Below are positions 16,487 to 26,281 of a stretch of 60,865 bases of DNA, piece after piece. Both the position numbers and the translations under genes were made by a program. This DNA comes from Comamonas sp. lk (GTDB taxonomy: Bacteria; Pseudomonadota; Gammaproteobacteria; Burkholderiales; Burkholderiaceae_C). The stretch is taken from positions 1-60,865 of the forward strand of contig CAMATX010000004.1 in assembly GCA_945861345.1 (NCBI GenBank), written 5' to 3'. The notes beneath the pieces are model-generated. The model saw only the letters and a program-made list of their open reading frames with translations, made no database searches and was not told where the DNA came from. Every line of letters starts with the position of its first letter. The stretch's first letter is position 1.

Positions 16487-19390
16487 TTAGACCGCATGGT
16501 CGGCCACCGGCACGCAACTGCAAAACAGGTTGCGGTCGCCATAGACGTTGTCCACGCGGCCCACGGCGGGCCAGTATTTTTGTAAGAGCAAAGCGGGCAG
16601 CGGGAAGGCGCCCAGCTCGCGGGTGTAGGGCCTGTCCCAATCGCTGTGTACTACGCTGGCCGCGGTGTGCGGTGCGCGCACAAGCGGATTGTTGTCGCGC
16701 GGCCAGCGGCCTTGCTCGACTTGCGCGATTTCTTTGCGGATGGCGATCATGGCGTCGATAAAGCGGTCCAGCTCTTCGCGGGTTTCGCTCTCGGTCGGCT
16801 CGACCATCAGCGTACCGGCCACCGGAAAGCTGAGCGTGGGCGCATGAAACCCATAGTCGATGAGGCGCTTGGCCACATCTTCGGCGCTGATGCCCGAGCT
16901 TTCTTTGAGCGGGCGCAAATCCAAAATGCATTCATGCGCCACGCGCCCGTTGGCACTGGCGTAGAGCGTGGGGTAATGGTCATGCAAGCGGTGGCTGATG
17001 TAATTGGCCGCCAAGATGGCCGCCTCGGTGGCGTGGCGCAAACCGCCCTCGCCCATCATGCGGCAATACATCCAGCTGATCGGCAACACCGCTGCATTGC
17101 CCAAAGGCGCTGCCGAAATACTGCCGATATGCGTACCTAATGCGCCGGTGCTGACATGGCCGGGCAAATAGGGCACCAAATCTTCCACCACGCAGACTGG
17201 CCCCACGCCAGGGCCGCCGCCGCCGTGCGGAATGCAAAAGGTTTTGTGCAAATTAAGGTGGCTGACATCGCCACCAAACTCGCCCGGCGCGGCCACGCCC
17301 ACTAGCGCGTTCATGTTCGCGCCATCCACGTACACGCGCCCGCCGTGGCTGTGTACCAGCGCGCACAAGTCTTTTACTTGCGTTTCAAATACGCCGTGGG
17401 TGCTGGGGTAGGTGATCATGACGCAGGCCAAATTGGCGCTGTGTTTCTCGCAGTGCTTGCGCAAGTCGTCCATATCCACATTGCCGTGGCTGTCGCAGGC
17501 GGTCACCACCACCTCCAGCCCCGCCATTTGCGCGCTGGCCGGGTTGGTGCCGTGGGCAGACGACGGAATCAGACAAATGTTGCGGTGCCCTTGCCCGTGC
17601 GCGGCTTGGTAAGCGCGGATGACCAGCAAGCCCGCGTATTCGCCCTGGCTGCCGGCATTGGGTTGCAAACTGATTCCGGCATAACCGGTGGCCTGGCACA
17701 ACCAGGCGCGCAGTTGTTCGTCCAGCATGGCGTAGCCCTGCAATTGTTCTGGAGGCGCAAACGGATGAACCTGCGCAAACTCGGGCCAGGTGATGGGAAT
17801 CATCTCGCTGGTGGCATTGAGCTTCATGGTGCACGAGCCCAGCGGAATCATGCTGCGGTCTAGCGCCAGGTCTTTATCGCTCAGGCGGCGTATGTAACGC
17901 AGCATGCCGGTCTCGGAGTGGTAGCTATTAAATACCGGGTGCGTCAAAAATTTACTGGTGCGACGCAGCGCGGGTGGAATCAAGGCCTCGGGCACAGCCG
18001 AAGCTTCAGTTAATTCGGCAGGGGCTTGACCAGGCGCAGCAAAGAGGCCGAGCAGCAGCGCTACATCCTCGCGCGTGGTGGTCTCGTCCAGCGAGATGCC
18101 GATGCAGCTTTGCCGCAGCACGCGCACATTGGCGCCGGCTGCCACGGCCTTGGCGGCAATGGCCTGGGCCTGGCTGGCGCTGCCGGTGGCTATGCTTAGG
18201 GTGTCAAAGGCCGTGTCGTACATCGGCGGGCAGCCCAGCGCGCGCAGACCAGCGGCCAGTGCGGCGGTATAGGCGGCAATGCGCTGCGCTATGCGCGTGA
18301 GGCCTTGCGGGCCGTGGTAGACCGCGTACATGCTGGCCACCACCGCAGGCAGCACCTGCGCGGTGCAAATATTGGAGGTGGCTTTCTCGCGGCGAATATG
18401 TTGCTCGCGGGTTTGCAGCGCCAGGCGGTAGGCCGGTTTGCCGTGGACATCCACACTCACACCCACCAAGCGGCCCGGCATGGAGCGCTTAAATTGGTCG
18501 CGGCAAGCCAAGAAGGCGGCGTGCGGACCACCGGCGCCAATGGGCATGCCAAAGCGCTGCGTGCTGCCCACCACGATATCGGCGCCCATTTCGCCGGGCG
18601 GTTTGAGCAAGGTCAGCGCCAACAAATCGGCGGCCAAAATCAAGGCGGCGTTTTTCGAATGCACTAAGTCTGCATCGCGCTGCCAGTCGTCTAGCCAGCC
18701 GGTGCTGCCGGGGTATTGGTTGATGGCGGCGAAGTAGTCGTCTTGGGCCAACGCCTGGTACCAAGCCTCTGGCGAGTTCGCCACTTTCACCGCAATACCC
18801 AAAGGCGCGGCGCGGGTTTGAATAACGGCAATGGTTTGCGGATGGCAGTCGCCACCCACAACGAAAGTGTTACCTTTGTTCTTCACACTGCGCTTAGCCA
18901 GCGTCATAGCCTCGGCAGCGGCGGTGGCTTCGTCCAGCATGGAGGCGTTGGCGATCGGCATAGCCGTCAGGTCGCAGACCATGGTCTGAAAATTCACCAG
19001 GGCTTCCATGCGGCCCTGGCTGATCTCGGCCTGGTAAGGCGTGTAGGCGGTATACCAGGCCGGGTTTTCCAAGATGTTGCGCAGAACCACGCCCGGTGTG
19101 TGTGTGCCGTAATAGCCCTGACCGATAAAGCTTTTGAGCACCCGGTTGTGCGCCGCCATGGCGCGCAGTTCGGCCAAGGCTGCGGCTTCGCCAATGGCGG
19201 GGGGCAAATCCATAGGCGCGCTACGCCGAATGTTGGCCGGCACGATGCCCGCAATCAGGCTCTCGCGCGAGGCTTCGCCGATGACTGACAGCATGTGCGC
19301 CTCGTCCGCGGCCGTCAGCCCAATGTGGCGGGCAACAAAAGCATCGGGGTTTTCCAGGGTGCCCCAGGTGGGGCTTGCTTGCGTGCTCAT
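16487..19390 (-). CDS. gcvP: Glycine dehydrogenase (decarboxylating), P protein
   Basis: A 967-residue PLP enzyme, a full-length homodimeric P protein carrying both halves. It decarboxylates glycine and hands the aminomethyl group to lipoyl-GcvH. The PLP lysine lies in [17 protein letters not shown], preceded by the [13 protein letters not shown] segment. ATG 19390 starts [18 protein letters not shown], the expected N-terminus. It is the third gene of gcvT-gcvH-gcvP and is probably controlled by the upstream glycine riboswitch. The gcvH-gcvP gap (19391-19452) contains a short GGCCTG repeat hairpin but no convincing terminator. Confidence 0.97.
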   Translation of the reverse strand: MSTQASPTWGTLENPDAFVARHIGLTAADEAHMLSVIGEASRESLIAGIVPANIRRSAPMDLPPAIGEAAALAELRAMAAHNRVLKSFIGQGYYGTHTPGVVLRNILENPAWYTAYTPYQAEISQGRMEALVNFQTMVCDLTAMPIANASMLDEATAAAEAMTLAKRSVKNKGNTFVVGGDCHPQTIAVIQTRAAPLGIAVKVANSPEAWYQALAQDDYFAAINQYPGSTGWLDDWQRDADLVHSKNAALILAADLLALTLLKPPGEMGADIVVGSTQRFGMPIGAGGPHAAFLACRDQFKRSMPGRLVGVSVDVHGKPAYRLALQTREQHIRREKATSNICTAQVLPAVVASMYAVYHGPQGLTRIAQRIAAYTAALAAGLRALGCPPMYDTAFDTLSIATGSASQAQAIAAKAVAAGANVRVLRQSCIGISLDETTTREDVALLLGLFAAPGQAPAELTEASAVPEALIPPALRRTSKFLTHPVFNSYHSETGMLRYIRRLSDKDLALDRSMIPLGSCTMKLNATSEMIPITWPEFAQVHPFAPPEQLQGYAMLDEQLRAWLCQATGYAGISLQPNAGSQGEYAGLLVIRAYQAAHGQGHRNICLIPSSAHGTNPASAQMAGLEVVVTACDSHGNVDMDDLRKHCEKHSANLACVMITYPSTHGVFETQVKDLCALVHSHGGRVYVDGANMNALVGVAAPGEFGGDVSHLNLHKTFCIPHGGGGPGVGPVCVVEDLVPYLPGHVSTGALGTHIGSISAAPLGNAAVLPISWMYCRMMGEGGLRHATEAAILAANYISHRLHDHYPTLYASANGRVAHECILDLRPLKESSGISAEDVAKRLIDYGFHAPTLSFPVAGTLMVEPTESETREELDRFIDAMIAIRKEIAQVEQGRWPRDNNPLVRAPHTAASVVHSDWDRPYTRELGAFPLPALLLQKYWPAVGRVDNVYGDRNLFCSCVPVADHAV

Positions 19391-19452
19391 AGCGGTGCTC
19401 CTTGCAAAGTGTCTGGGCCGGCGGACAGGCCTGCCAGGCCTGCCCTACCGGC

Positions 19453-19818
19453 TCATTGGGTCAGGGCTTGGTAAGCCGCCTCGTCCATCAGGGCGCTGAG
19501 TTGGGCGGGCTCGCTCAGGCGCACCTTGAAGAACCAACCGGCGCCCAGCGGGTCGGTGTTGGCCAGGGCGGGGTTGTCGCGCAGGCTTTCGTTGACCTCG
19601 GTGACCACGCCCGAGACGGGCATGTAGACGTCGGCTGCAGCCTTGACCGACTCGACCACCCCGGCCACCTCGCCTTGCGCGAAGCTCTTGCCCACTTCGG
19701 GCAGTTCGACAAAGACCACATCGCCCAGCGCGTCTTGCGCATGGTGGGTGATGCCCACGGTGGCGCTGTCGGCGCCTTGGTCTACCCATTCATGGTCAGC
19801 GGTGTACAGGAGGCTCAT
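19453..19818 (-). CDS. gcvH: Glycine cleavage system H protein
   Basis: A 121-residue lipoyl carrier. The lipoylation site is Lys59 in VESVKAAADVY. The rest (ADHEWV near the start, GDVVFVELPEVG, GWFFKVRL) is canonical. The frame is open for 260 more codons upstream as a shadow of gcvT; ATG 19818 is chosen because AAAGGAT precedes it and MSLLYTADHEWV is the expected N-terminus. It lies between gcvT and gcvP and shuttles the aminomethyl group between them. Confidence 0.97.
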   Translation of the reverse strand: MSLLYTADHEWVDQGADSATVGITHHAQDALGDVVFVELPEVGKSFAQGEVAGVVESVKAAADVYMPVSGVVTEVNESLRDNPALANTDPLGAGWFFKVRLSEPAQLSALMDEAAYQALTQ

Positions 19819-19870
19819 AAATATCCTTTGAAAGTGGAGCTGAAGAAAGGAAAAAGTAACGCAAAAAACA

Positions 19871-21016
19871 CTAAGCCCCGCGATGGTAGCGGTGGGGCAC
19901 AAAAGGCATGGGGCAGACCTGCATAGGCACCTGCTTTCCGCGCACCTGGGCTTGCAGCAAGGTGCCCGGCGCGGCGCAATCGGCGCGCACATAGGCCATC
20001 GCGATGGGCGCATCGGCCGTAGGCGCCAAGAGGCCGCTGCAAACTTCGCCCACAGCTTGGCCGCTGGCGTCTTGCAAGGCGGTGTGCTCGCGCACCGGTA
20101 CCCGCTCCAGGGCGCGCAGACCCACGCGCAAGCGCTCTGGGCCGGTGTGCATCTGGGCCAGCACTTTGTCTGCGCCGATAAAACCGCCCGCCCGCGCGCC
20201 GCCACTGCGGCGCACTTTTTGGATAGCCCAGCCCAGGGCGGCCTCGACGGGGGTGGTTTGGGCGTCCATGTCATTGCCGTAGAGGCACAAACCGGCCTCC
20301 AGGCGCAGCGAGTTGCGCGCACCCAGACCGATGGGCATGACCTCGGGCTGGGCCAGCAAAGCCTGGGCAAAAGCGCTGGCGCAGTCCTGGTGCAGCGAAA
20401 TTTCAAAACCGTCCTCCCCGGTGTAGCCGCTGCGGGTAATAAATAAGGGGTGGCCTTGCCAGGCAAAGTCTGCGCCATCCATAAACACCATGGCGGCCAC
20501 ACCGGGCACCAGGCGCTGCAAGGCATGCACGGCGCTAGGGCCCTGCAAAGCCAGCAAAGCCTGTTCGGGCAAGGGCGTGACGGTGCACTGCGCGCCAATA
20601 TGCTGCGTGATATGGGCCAGATCGGCCACTTTGCAGGCGCCGTTCACCACCACAAAAATGTCGTCTGTACGGCGGCTAAACATCAAATCGTCCAGGATGC
20701 CGCCCGCCTCGTTGAGCAGCATGCCGTAGCGCTGGCGCCCTGGGGCCAGGCCGATGACGTCCACCGGCACCAAGGTCTCCAAAGCCTGCGCTGCCTGCGG
20801 CCCGGACAAGCTCAGCTGGCCCATGTGCGAGACATCAAAAAGCCCGGCCAGTTTGCGTGTGTGTAGGTGCTCGGCCAGCACGCCGGCCGGGTACTGGACG
20901 GGCATGCTGTAGCCTGCAAAGGGCACCATGCGCGCGCCCAAGGCCAGGTGCAGGTCGTACAAGGGGGTGCGCAGGAGCGCGGCAGGCGAAGCGGGGGCGG
21001 AAGAGGTGTCGGACAT
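19871..21016 (-). CDS. gcvT: Glycine cleavage system aminomethyltransferase, T protein
   Basis: A 381-residue T protein, which transfers the methylene from aminomethyl-GcvH to THF and releases ammonia. Recognisable segments are LYDLHLALGARMVPFAGYSMPVQY-like at the N-terminus, LFDVSHMGQ, and the C-terminal folate-binding region with GYTGEDGFEI. ATG 21016 has GGAG ten bases upstream. It is the first gene behind the tandem glycine riboswitch, consistent with glycine-induced expression of the whole operon. Confidence 0.97.
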   Translation of the reverse strand: MSDTSSAPASPAALLRTPLYDLHLALGARMVPFAGYSMPVQYPAGVLAEHLHTRKLAGLFDVSHMGQLSLSGPQAAQALETLVPVDVIGLAPGRQRYGMLLNEAGGILDDLMFSRRTDDIFVVVNGACKVADLAHITQHIGAQCTVTPLPEQALLALQGPSAVHALQRLVPGVAAMVFMDGADFAWQGHPLFITRSGYTGEDGFEISLHQDCASAFAQALLAQPEVMPIGLGARNSLRLEAGLCLYGNDMDAQTTPVEAALGWAIQKVRRSGGARAGGFIGADKVLAQMHTGPERLRVGLRALERVPVREHTALQDASGQAVGEVCSGLLAPTADAPIAMAYVRADCAAPGTLLQAQVRGKQVPMQVCPMPFVPHRYHRGA

Positions 21017-21059
21017 CAGCAGGCTCCAAGGCAGCAGCCCGCGCCTGGCGCAAGCCGGG

Positions 21060-21224
21060 AACCCTGTTGTCCGCTTTACCTGAGAGATTCAACGCCAGCA
21101 CCTGCCAGCGCATTGCCCCTTCGGTGGGCGGCCGAGGTGGCCGCCTCTCTCCAACAGAATGAAATAGTCAGTCCTTTTGCCTGAGCGTTCAGCCTTCGGC
21201 GGTCTTGCGACTCTCTCCTGACGG
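21060..21224 (-). ncRNA. Tandem glycine riboswitch
   Basis: On the minus strand two glycine aptamers lie in series 44 bases ahead of gcvT. Aptamer 1 (about 21222 to 21166) has GGAGAGAG, CGCCGAAGG and CTCAGGCAAAAGGAC. Aptamer 2 (about 21154 to 21062) has GGAGAGAGGC, CACCGAAGGGGCA and CTCTCAGGTAAAGCGGACA. The linker is about 11 bases, as usual for cooperative tandem forms. The G+C-rich segment between aptamer 2 and the gcvT ribosome binding site can fold and is the likely expression platform, probably acting as an on-switch. Confidence 0.95.
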
Positions 21225-21253
21225 CGCGATTCTAGTACCAGGCCGGTGCGGGC

Positions 21254-22243
21254 TCAGTCCAGGGTCACGCCAGCGTCCCGGACGACTTTGCCTAGGCGCA
21301 CGGTTTCGCGTTTGATCAAGTCGCCAAAGTGCGCGGCCGTACCCCCGACCACCGGTGTGCCGATGCCCTCCCATTTCTTGGCGAACTCGGGGTCTTTAAA
21401 GATGGCGTTCAGGGTGGCATTGAGCTTGTCGACGATGGCTGGCGGCGTGCCTGCGCGCACCGCGATGCCGTGCCAGCCGGTGAATTCATAGCCCGGCACA
21501 CCGGCCTCGGCCATGGTGGGGACGTTGGGCAACTGCGGACTGCGCTTGGCCGAAGTGACGGCCAGGGGCACCAGTTTGCCCGCCGTGATGTAGGGCAGCG
21601 AGCTGCCCAAAATATCAAACATCACATTGACCTGCCCGCCCACCAAGTCCGTCAGCGCTGGGCCTGCGCCCCGGTAGGGAATATGGGCGATATTGATGTC
21701 CATCTGCGTATTGAAAATCTCGCCGGCCAGGTGCTGCGGCGTGCCGTTGCCCGCCGAGGCAAAACTGAGCTCCATTTTTTTGGACTTGGCCAGGGCGACA
21801 AAGTCTTTGACGGTGCTCACGCCCACCTTGGGGTGCACTTCTAGCACCAGCGGAAACGAGGAGATCTGAATCACCGGGGCCAGATCGGTCAGCGGGTTGA
21901 AGGTCATGGTTTTGTACAAGGTGCTGTTGACCGCCATGGGGCCACTGGCGGCCAGCAGCAAGGTGTATCCGTCGGCCGGCGCTTGCTTGGCCACGTCGGC
22001 GCTGCCGACATTGCCGCCGGCACCGCCCTTGTTGTCAATAATGACCGAGACGCCCAGGCGGGTTTGCAATTCGGTTTGCAAAAGGCGCGCCATCAGGTCG
22101 GTCGGGCCGCCTGGTGGGTAAGGCACCACGAAGCGGATGTTTTTGCTGGGGTAAGCGTCCTGGGCACTGGCTGCTCCGGGGAGAACAGCGGCCAACATAC
22201 CAAATGCCAGGGCGGCGATTTTCAGAAAATTGCGGATGTGCAT
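21254..22243 (-). CDS. Bug-family tripartite tricarboxylate transporter receptor
   Basis: A 329-residue periplasmic solute receptor of the Bug/TctC family, very common in Burkholderiales. It has a Sec signal (MHIRNFLKIAALAFGMLAAV, cleavage after ASA) and the family opening YPSKNIRFVVPYPPGGPTD. ATG 22243 follows GAGGAGACTTCC. Such proteins bind carboxylates or related small acids and often work with an unlinked TctAB membrane pair; none is in the window. It is the last gene of the minus-strand run with the BKACE and ureohydrolase genes, so it may capture the acid that they consume. The ligand is unknown. Confidence 0.9.
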   Translation of the reverse strand: MHIRNFLKIAALAFGMLAAVLPGAASAQDAYPSKNIRFVVPYPPGGPTDLMARLLQTELQTRLGVSVIIDNKGGAGGNVGSADVAKQAPADGYTLLLAASGPMAVNSTLYKTMTFNPLTDLAPVIQISSFPLVLEVHPKVGVSTVKDFVALAKSKKMELSFASAGNGTPQHLAGEIFNTQMDINIAHIPYRGAGPALTDLVGGQVNVMFDILGSSLPYITAGKLVPLAVTSAKRSPQLPNVPTMAEAGVPGYEFTGWHGIAVRAGTPPAIVDKLNATLNAIFKDPEFAKKWEGIGTPVVGGTAAHFGDLIKRETVRLGKVVRDAGVTLD

Positions 22244-22281
22244 GGAAGTCTCCTCGGTGTAGTAAGTCGTGGCGCTTGCGC

Positions 22282-23100
22282 TTAAGCCCCATGAAACAGG
22301 GCGCGGATATCGTCGGCCTTGGCAACCGGGCGGCCCAGGCACTGCGCCACCTCGACCGCCTGGCGTACCAGGGCCGCGTTGTCCGGTGCGGTGCGCCCGT
22401 CTTTAAGCAGTAAATTATTCTCAAAGCCCACGCGCACATGGCCACCCAGCGAAGCGGCGGCGCTCACGCATTGGTGCTCGGTGGCGCCAAAAGCACACAC
22501 CGCCCAAGGCTCGGCGCCGGTGTGGCCTTGCAAAAAAGGCAGCAGGTCGCGGGTATCTGACTGTTGGCCAGCACTGTAGCGGCCCAGCACAAAGAGCAAA
22601 AACCAGGGTGCATCGGCAATCACGCCGCGGGTGCGCAAATCGTTCCAGCGCTGCAGGTCTTTGTCGTCATACAGGATGACTTGCGTCATGGTGCGCTCGC
22701 GCGCCAGCAGGCCAAAAAAATCAGCCAGACCATGCTCGCCGATGTCCGCTTGATCCAGCTCGCGCAGGCCGACCGAGACCGCCTCGGGGCGCAATTCGCG
22801 CACCATGGCCATTTGGGCCTGGGGGGCGTAAATGCGCGCCGCCTCGCTGGTGACCTGCAAGACCATGCCCTGCCCGACGGCAGCGCGCACCTGGGCCAGT
22901 GCGTCGCGGTAGCCCTGCACATCCAGGCTATGGCGGCCGTCGTTATCGCGGATATGCAAGTGCAGCATGGCCGCGCCCGCGTCACGGCATTGCACAGCGG
23001 TCTGCGCCAATTGGGCGGCCGTGATGGGCACGGCAGCGTGGTCGCTGGCTTGCTTGTAGGCGCCGTTGGGCGCAACGGTAATGATGAGCGGGCTGGCCAT
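22282..23100 (-). CDS. BKACE (3-keto-5-aminohexanoate cleavage) family enzyme
   Basis: A 272-residue enzyme of the DUF849/BKACE family, zinc enzymes that split a beta-keto acid using acetyl-CoA into acetoacetate and a new CoA ester. Metal-binding LHLHIRD (His47, His49, Asp52) and GGHVRVGFENNLLL are both visible. The start at 23100 gives MASPLIITVAPNGAY, the normal N-terminus. It lies 11 bases after the ureohydrolase stop and 38 bases before the Bug receptor, so the three are probably cotranscribed. Substrate specificity in this family varies widely (lysine fermentation, carnitine, others) and is not readable here. Confidence 0.88.
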   Translation of the reverse strand: MASPLIITVAPNGAYKQASDHAAVPITAAQLAQTAVQCRDAGAAMLHLHIRDNDGRHSLDVQGYRDALAQVRAAVGQGMVLQVTSEAARIYAPQAQMAMVRELRPEAVSVGLRELDQADIGEHGLADFFGLLARERTMTQVILYDDKDLQRWNDLRTRGVIADAPWFLLFVLGRYSAGQQSDTRDLLPFLQGHTGAEPWAVCAFGATEHQCVSAAASLGGHVRVGFENNLLLKDGRTAPDNAALVRQAVEVAQCLGRPVAKADDIRALFHGA

Positions 23101-23111
23101 CGCTTGCGTAC

Positions 23112-24089
23112 CTAGCCTTGCCGCGCCAGCGCGCGTTCGTGAAACACAAAGCCCAGGGTATTGAGCAGCAATTGCGCGGCCAAGATGGCGGTAATGCCGG
23201 CCGGGTCGTAGGCCGGCGCTACCTCGACCAGGTCGATGCCGACGATTTGGCCCTTGCTGCGTCGCACCAGTGCCTGGATGATTTCTAGCACCTCGTAGTA
23301 CAAAAAGCCGCCATGGCTGGGCGTGCCAGTGCCCGGCGCGATCGAGGGGTCGAAACCGTCGATGTCGATGGTGAAGTAGTAGCGTGGTGCATCAGGAATC
23401 ACGGCCAGCACGCCGGCCGTACCCATCTGGCGCACCTGGCGCACCGAATAAATGTGCGATCCGGCGGCACGGGCCGCGTCATAGTCGTCGCGGTTGGAGG
23501 AGGACACATTGCGAATGCCCAGCTGCGTCATGCCGCTGATGTGGTCCATCTCGGAGGCGCGGCGCAGCGGGTTACCGTGGCCGTAGCGCACGCCGTGGCG
23601 CTCGTCGACAAAATCCAGGTGCGCATCAAAGTGCACGATGTGGATGGGCCCCATGCCGTCAAAAGCCTTGATCACCGGCGCATGCACTGAATGGTCGCCA
23701 CCCAAGACCACCGGCATGGCACCAGCGGCCAGGATTTTGCGGATGGCGTACTCGGTGTTGGCATGGCTTTTTTGCATGTCGGTGTGCACGATGTCGGCGT
23801 CGCCCACGTCCACGATACGCGCCTGGTCGCGCGTGAGGTACATCGCATCGTCCTCGTGGTCGTACGCACCGGCGTGGCCAAACGAGAACAAGGTCGACGC
23901 CTCGCGGATGGCGCGCGGGCCAAAGCGGGCGCCCGGGCGCCATTGCGTTCCCATGTCGTTGGGCACGCCGATGACGGCGACATCGGCGTCGATGGCGTTC
24001 CAGTCGACGCAGGCAGGCGATTTGGCAAAAGTGCAGTGGCCGACAAAAGGCAAATCCAGGCGGCCGCGTTGGTAGGCGTTGTCAGACAT
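23112..24089 (-). CDS. Agmatinase-family ureohydrolase
   Basis: A 325-residue binuclear manganese ureohydrolase that cleaves a guanidino compound to urea plus an amine. Metal ligands are GGDHS (His133), FDAHLD (Asp155, His157, Asp159) and DIDGFD (Asp242, Asp244). Agmatinase, guanidinobutyrase and guanidinopropionase share these motifs, so the substrate cannot be fixed. It lies nine bases after the M3 peptidase stop and 11 before the BKACE gene. A pathway removing urea from a guanidino acid, then processing the keto acid with the BKACE enzyme, would suit the order (inference). Confidence 0.88.
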   Translation of the reverse strand: MSDNAYQRGRLDLPFVGHCTFAKSPACVDWNAIDADVAVIGVPNDMGTQWRPGARFGPRAIREASTLFSFGHAGAYDHEDDAMYLTRDQARIVDVGDADIVHTDMQKSHANTEYAIRKILAAGAMPVVLGGDHSVHAPVIKAFDGMGPIHIVHFDAHLDFVDERHGVRYGHGNPLRRASEMDHISGMTQLGIRNVSSSNRDDYDAARAAGSHIYSVRQVRQMGTAGVLAVIPDAPRYYFTIDIDGFDPSIAPGTGTPSHGGFLYYEVLEIIQALVRRSKGQIVGIDLVEVAPAYDPAGITAILAAQLLLNTLGFVFHERALARQG

Positions 24090-24098
24090 ACAAGGCTT

Positions 24099-26165
24099 TC
24101 AGGCAGGGGTGAGCAGGCCGCGTTTGCGCAGCATGGGTTCGACCGCCGGCGGGCGGCCACGAAAGGCGACATAGGCTTGCATGGGCTCTTGCTGGTTGCC
24201 CGCCGCGTACACATGGCGCAGCAGCGATTGGCCCAGAGCCGGGTCTAGGACGTCGCCTTTTTCCAGGAAGGCGTCAAAACCGTCGGCGTCCAGCACTTCG
24301 GCCCACATATAAACGTAGTAGGCCGAGGCATAAGCGTTGGAGGAAAACAGATGCGAAAAATGGGGCAGCCGGTGCCGCATGCCAATACCCGAGGGCATGC
24401 CCAGGGCCTGCAAAGTGCTGTGCTCAAAGGCTTGCAATTCCAGCGTGTCCGGGTCGGTGCGCTGGTGCAAGTCCAGATCGACCAGGGCCGAGGCCAGGTA
24501 CTCGACCGTGGCAAAGCCCTGGTTAAAGGTCTGGGCCGCCAATATTTTCTCCAGCAGCGCTTCACCCATGGGCTGGCCGGTTTGGCTGTGGGTGGCAAAG
24601 CGTTGCAGGATCTCGGGTTGTAGCAGCCAGTTCTCAAAAATCTGCGAGGGGAATTCCACAAAGTCGCGCAGCACGCTGGTGCCGGCCAGGCGCCGAAAGC
24701 GGCATTGCGAGAGCAGGCCGTGCAGGCCGTGGCCAAACTCGTGGAACAAGGTGCGCGCATCGTCCAGGCTGAGCAAGGTGGGCTCGCCCGCGGCGGCCTG
24801 CGAGAAATTATTGTTGTTCACCACGATGGGGCGCACGGCGGCGGGCAGCTCGCTTTGGTCGCGGTAGGTGCTCATCCAAGCGCCCGAGCGCTTGCCGCTG
24901 CGGGCAAAGTTGTCGCCCAGGAACACGCCCACATGGCGGCCATCGGCATCGCACACTTCCCAGGCTTTGACGCTGTCGTGGTAGGTGGCGATGTCGCTGC
25001 GCGGCACAAAGGACAGGCCAAAGAGACGCCCGGCGACATAAAACATGGCTTCGGTCAGGCGCTCGAGCTGCAAAAACGGTTTGATCTCGGCCTCGTTGAG
25101 CGCGTATTGGCGTTGGCGCACTTTCTCGGTCCAGAAGTGCCAGTCCCAGGCCTTTATGTCTTCGCTGGCCCAGGGCTGGCCGGTCTCTTGGCTGGCCAGG
25201 GCCGCCAGATCGGCGCGCTCGCCCAAGGCTTTGCGCTGCGCCGGCGCCCAGGCGCGCATCAGCAAGTCGCGCACGGCGCCGTGGTGGCCGGCCATGGTGT
25301 CTGCCAGGGCAAAGTCGGTGAAATGGTCGTAACCCAGCAAGCGCGCCTGCCCCAGTCGCAGCTGCAGTATCTCGCGCATCAGCGGCCGGTTATCGTGGGC
25401 GCCTTCGTTTTCGCCGCGCGCGCACCAGGCCTGCCAGATGTGCTGGCGCAGATCGCGCCGCTCAGAAAACATCATGAAGGGCGTGATGGAGGAGCGCGAC
25501 AGCGTAATGACATGCGCATCGGCGCCCGGGACGCCGCGCTCGGTGGCCGCTTGGCGCGCCGCAGAGACGACAAAAGCCGGTAGGCCGGCCAGCTCGTCGG
25601 GTGTGCGCAGCACCATTTGGAAAGCGGACTCGTCGGCCAGCACGTTTTGCGAAAACTGGGTGAAGCAGCGGGCCAGGCGCTCGGCGTTGGCAGCAAATTG
25701 GGCGCGCTGGGCGAGAGCTAAGCGGGCGCCTGCGCGCTCAAAGTCCAAGAGGTAGCGCGCCAGAAGACGCTGACTTTGCGCGTCCAGCGCAGCGCTGTGG
25801 CGGGCGACGGCCTCGATACGCGCAAACAGGCCGCCATGCAGAAAAAACGCCGCCTGGTGGGCGGCAAGCCGGGGCGCTATTTCGCGCTCCAGGGCGCGCA
25901 AAGCGTCCGAGCTGTGCGAGGCTACCAAATTGGAAAACACCGAACGGCAGCGCGCCAGCAACTGGCCCGCCGACTCCAGCGCCAGCAAGGTGTTGTCAAA
26001 GTCGGGCGGCTTCGGATTGGCCGCAATGGCCTCGATTTCGGCCTGGTGGGCAACAAAGGCGGCATCAAATGCCGGCACAAAATGCTGCGGCGCAATAGAT
26101 GCAAACGGCGGAACCTGAAAAGGCGTTGACCATTCGCTAAGTAAGGGATTAGAGGTGTCAATCAT
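24099..26165 (-). CDS. prlC: M3 family metallopeptidase, oligopeptidase A
   Basis: A 688-residue cytoplasmic zinc peptidase of the M3 family, which degrades short peptides including cleaved signal peptides. The zinc motif is HEFGH at 475-479 in LFHEFGHGLHGLL. No signal peptide. The N-terminus NPLLSEWSTPFQVPPF is typical. It is the first gene of the minus-strand run and is divergent from the oligopeptide importer; the 116-base gap 26166-26281 must hold both promoters, with a TATGAT-like element at about 26235 for the plus direction. Importer and peptidase facing each other suggest joint peptide use. Confidence 0.93.
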   Translation of the reverse strand: MIDTSNPLLSEWSTPFQVPPFASIAPQHFVPAFDAAFVAHQAEIEAIAANPKPPDFDNTLLALESAGQLLARCRSVFSNLVASHSSDALRALEREIAPRLAAHQAAFFLHGGLFARIEAVARHSAALDAQSQRLLARYLLDFERAGARLALAQRAQFAANAERLARCFTQFSQNVLADESAFQMVLRTPDELAGLPAFVVSAARQAATERGVPGADAHVITLSRSSITPFMMFSERRDLRQHIWQAWCARGENEGAHDNRPLMREILQLRLGQARLLGYDHFTDFALADTMAGHHGAVRDLLMRAWAPAQRKALGERADLAALASQETGQPWASEDIKAWDWHFWTEKVRQRQYALNEAEIKPFLQLERLTEAMFYVAGRLFGLSFVPRSDIATYHDSVKAWEVCDADGRHVGVFLGDNFARSGKRSGAWMSTYRDQSELPAAVRPIVVNNNNFSQAAAGEPTLLSLDDARTLFHEFGHGLHGLLSQCRFRRLAGTSVLRDFVEFPSQIFENWLLQPEILQRFATHSQTGQPMGEALLEKILAAQTFNQGFATVEYLASALVDLDLHQRTDPDTLELQAFEHSTLQALGMPSGIGMRHRLPHFSHLFSSNAYASAYYVYMWAEVLDADGFDAFLEKGDVLDPALGQSLLRHVYAAGNQQEPMQAYVAFRGRPPAVEPMLRKRGLLTPA

Positions 26166-26281
26166 CGGCCCACTGTAATAGATGGCGCGGGCCGCGCCCC
26201 GGCCTGGGGGCCAAAACCTTGCGCGCGGGCTTACTTTATGATGCCCGCTGCCTTGGCCCCCTTGACCGGAGACTGATCCTC

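Noticed and set aside
19391-19452. GGCCTG-rich repeat between gcvP and gcvH, similar to bases near 15872
   Set aside because: Short GC-rich repeats are common in this genome; no terminator T-run and no conserved copy elsewhere in the window.
19819-20598. Extension of the gcvH frame through gcvT
   Set aside because: Antisense-free but wrong-frame shadow of gcvT; low-complexity Cys/Pro/Trp composition and a good ribosome site at the gcvH ATG.
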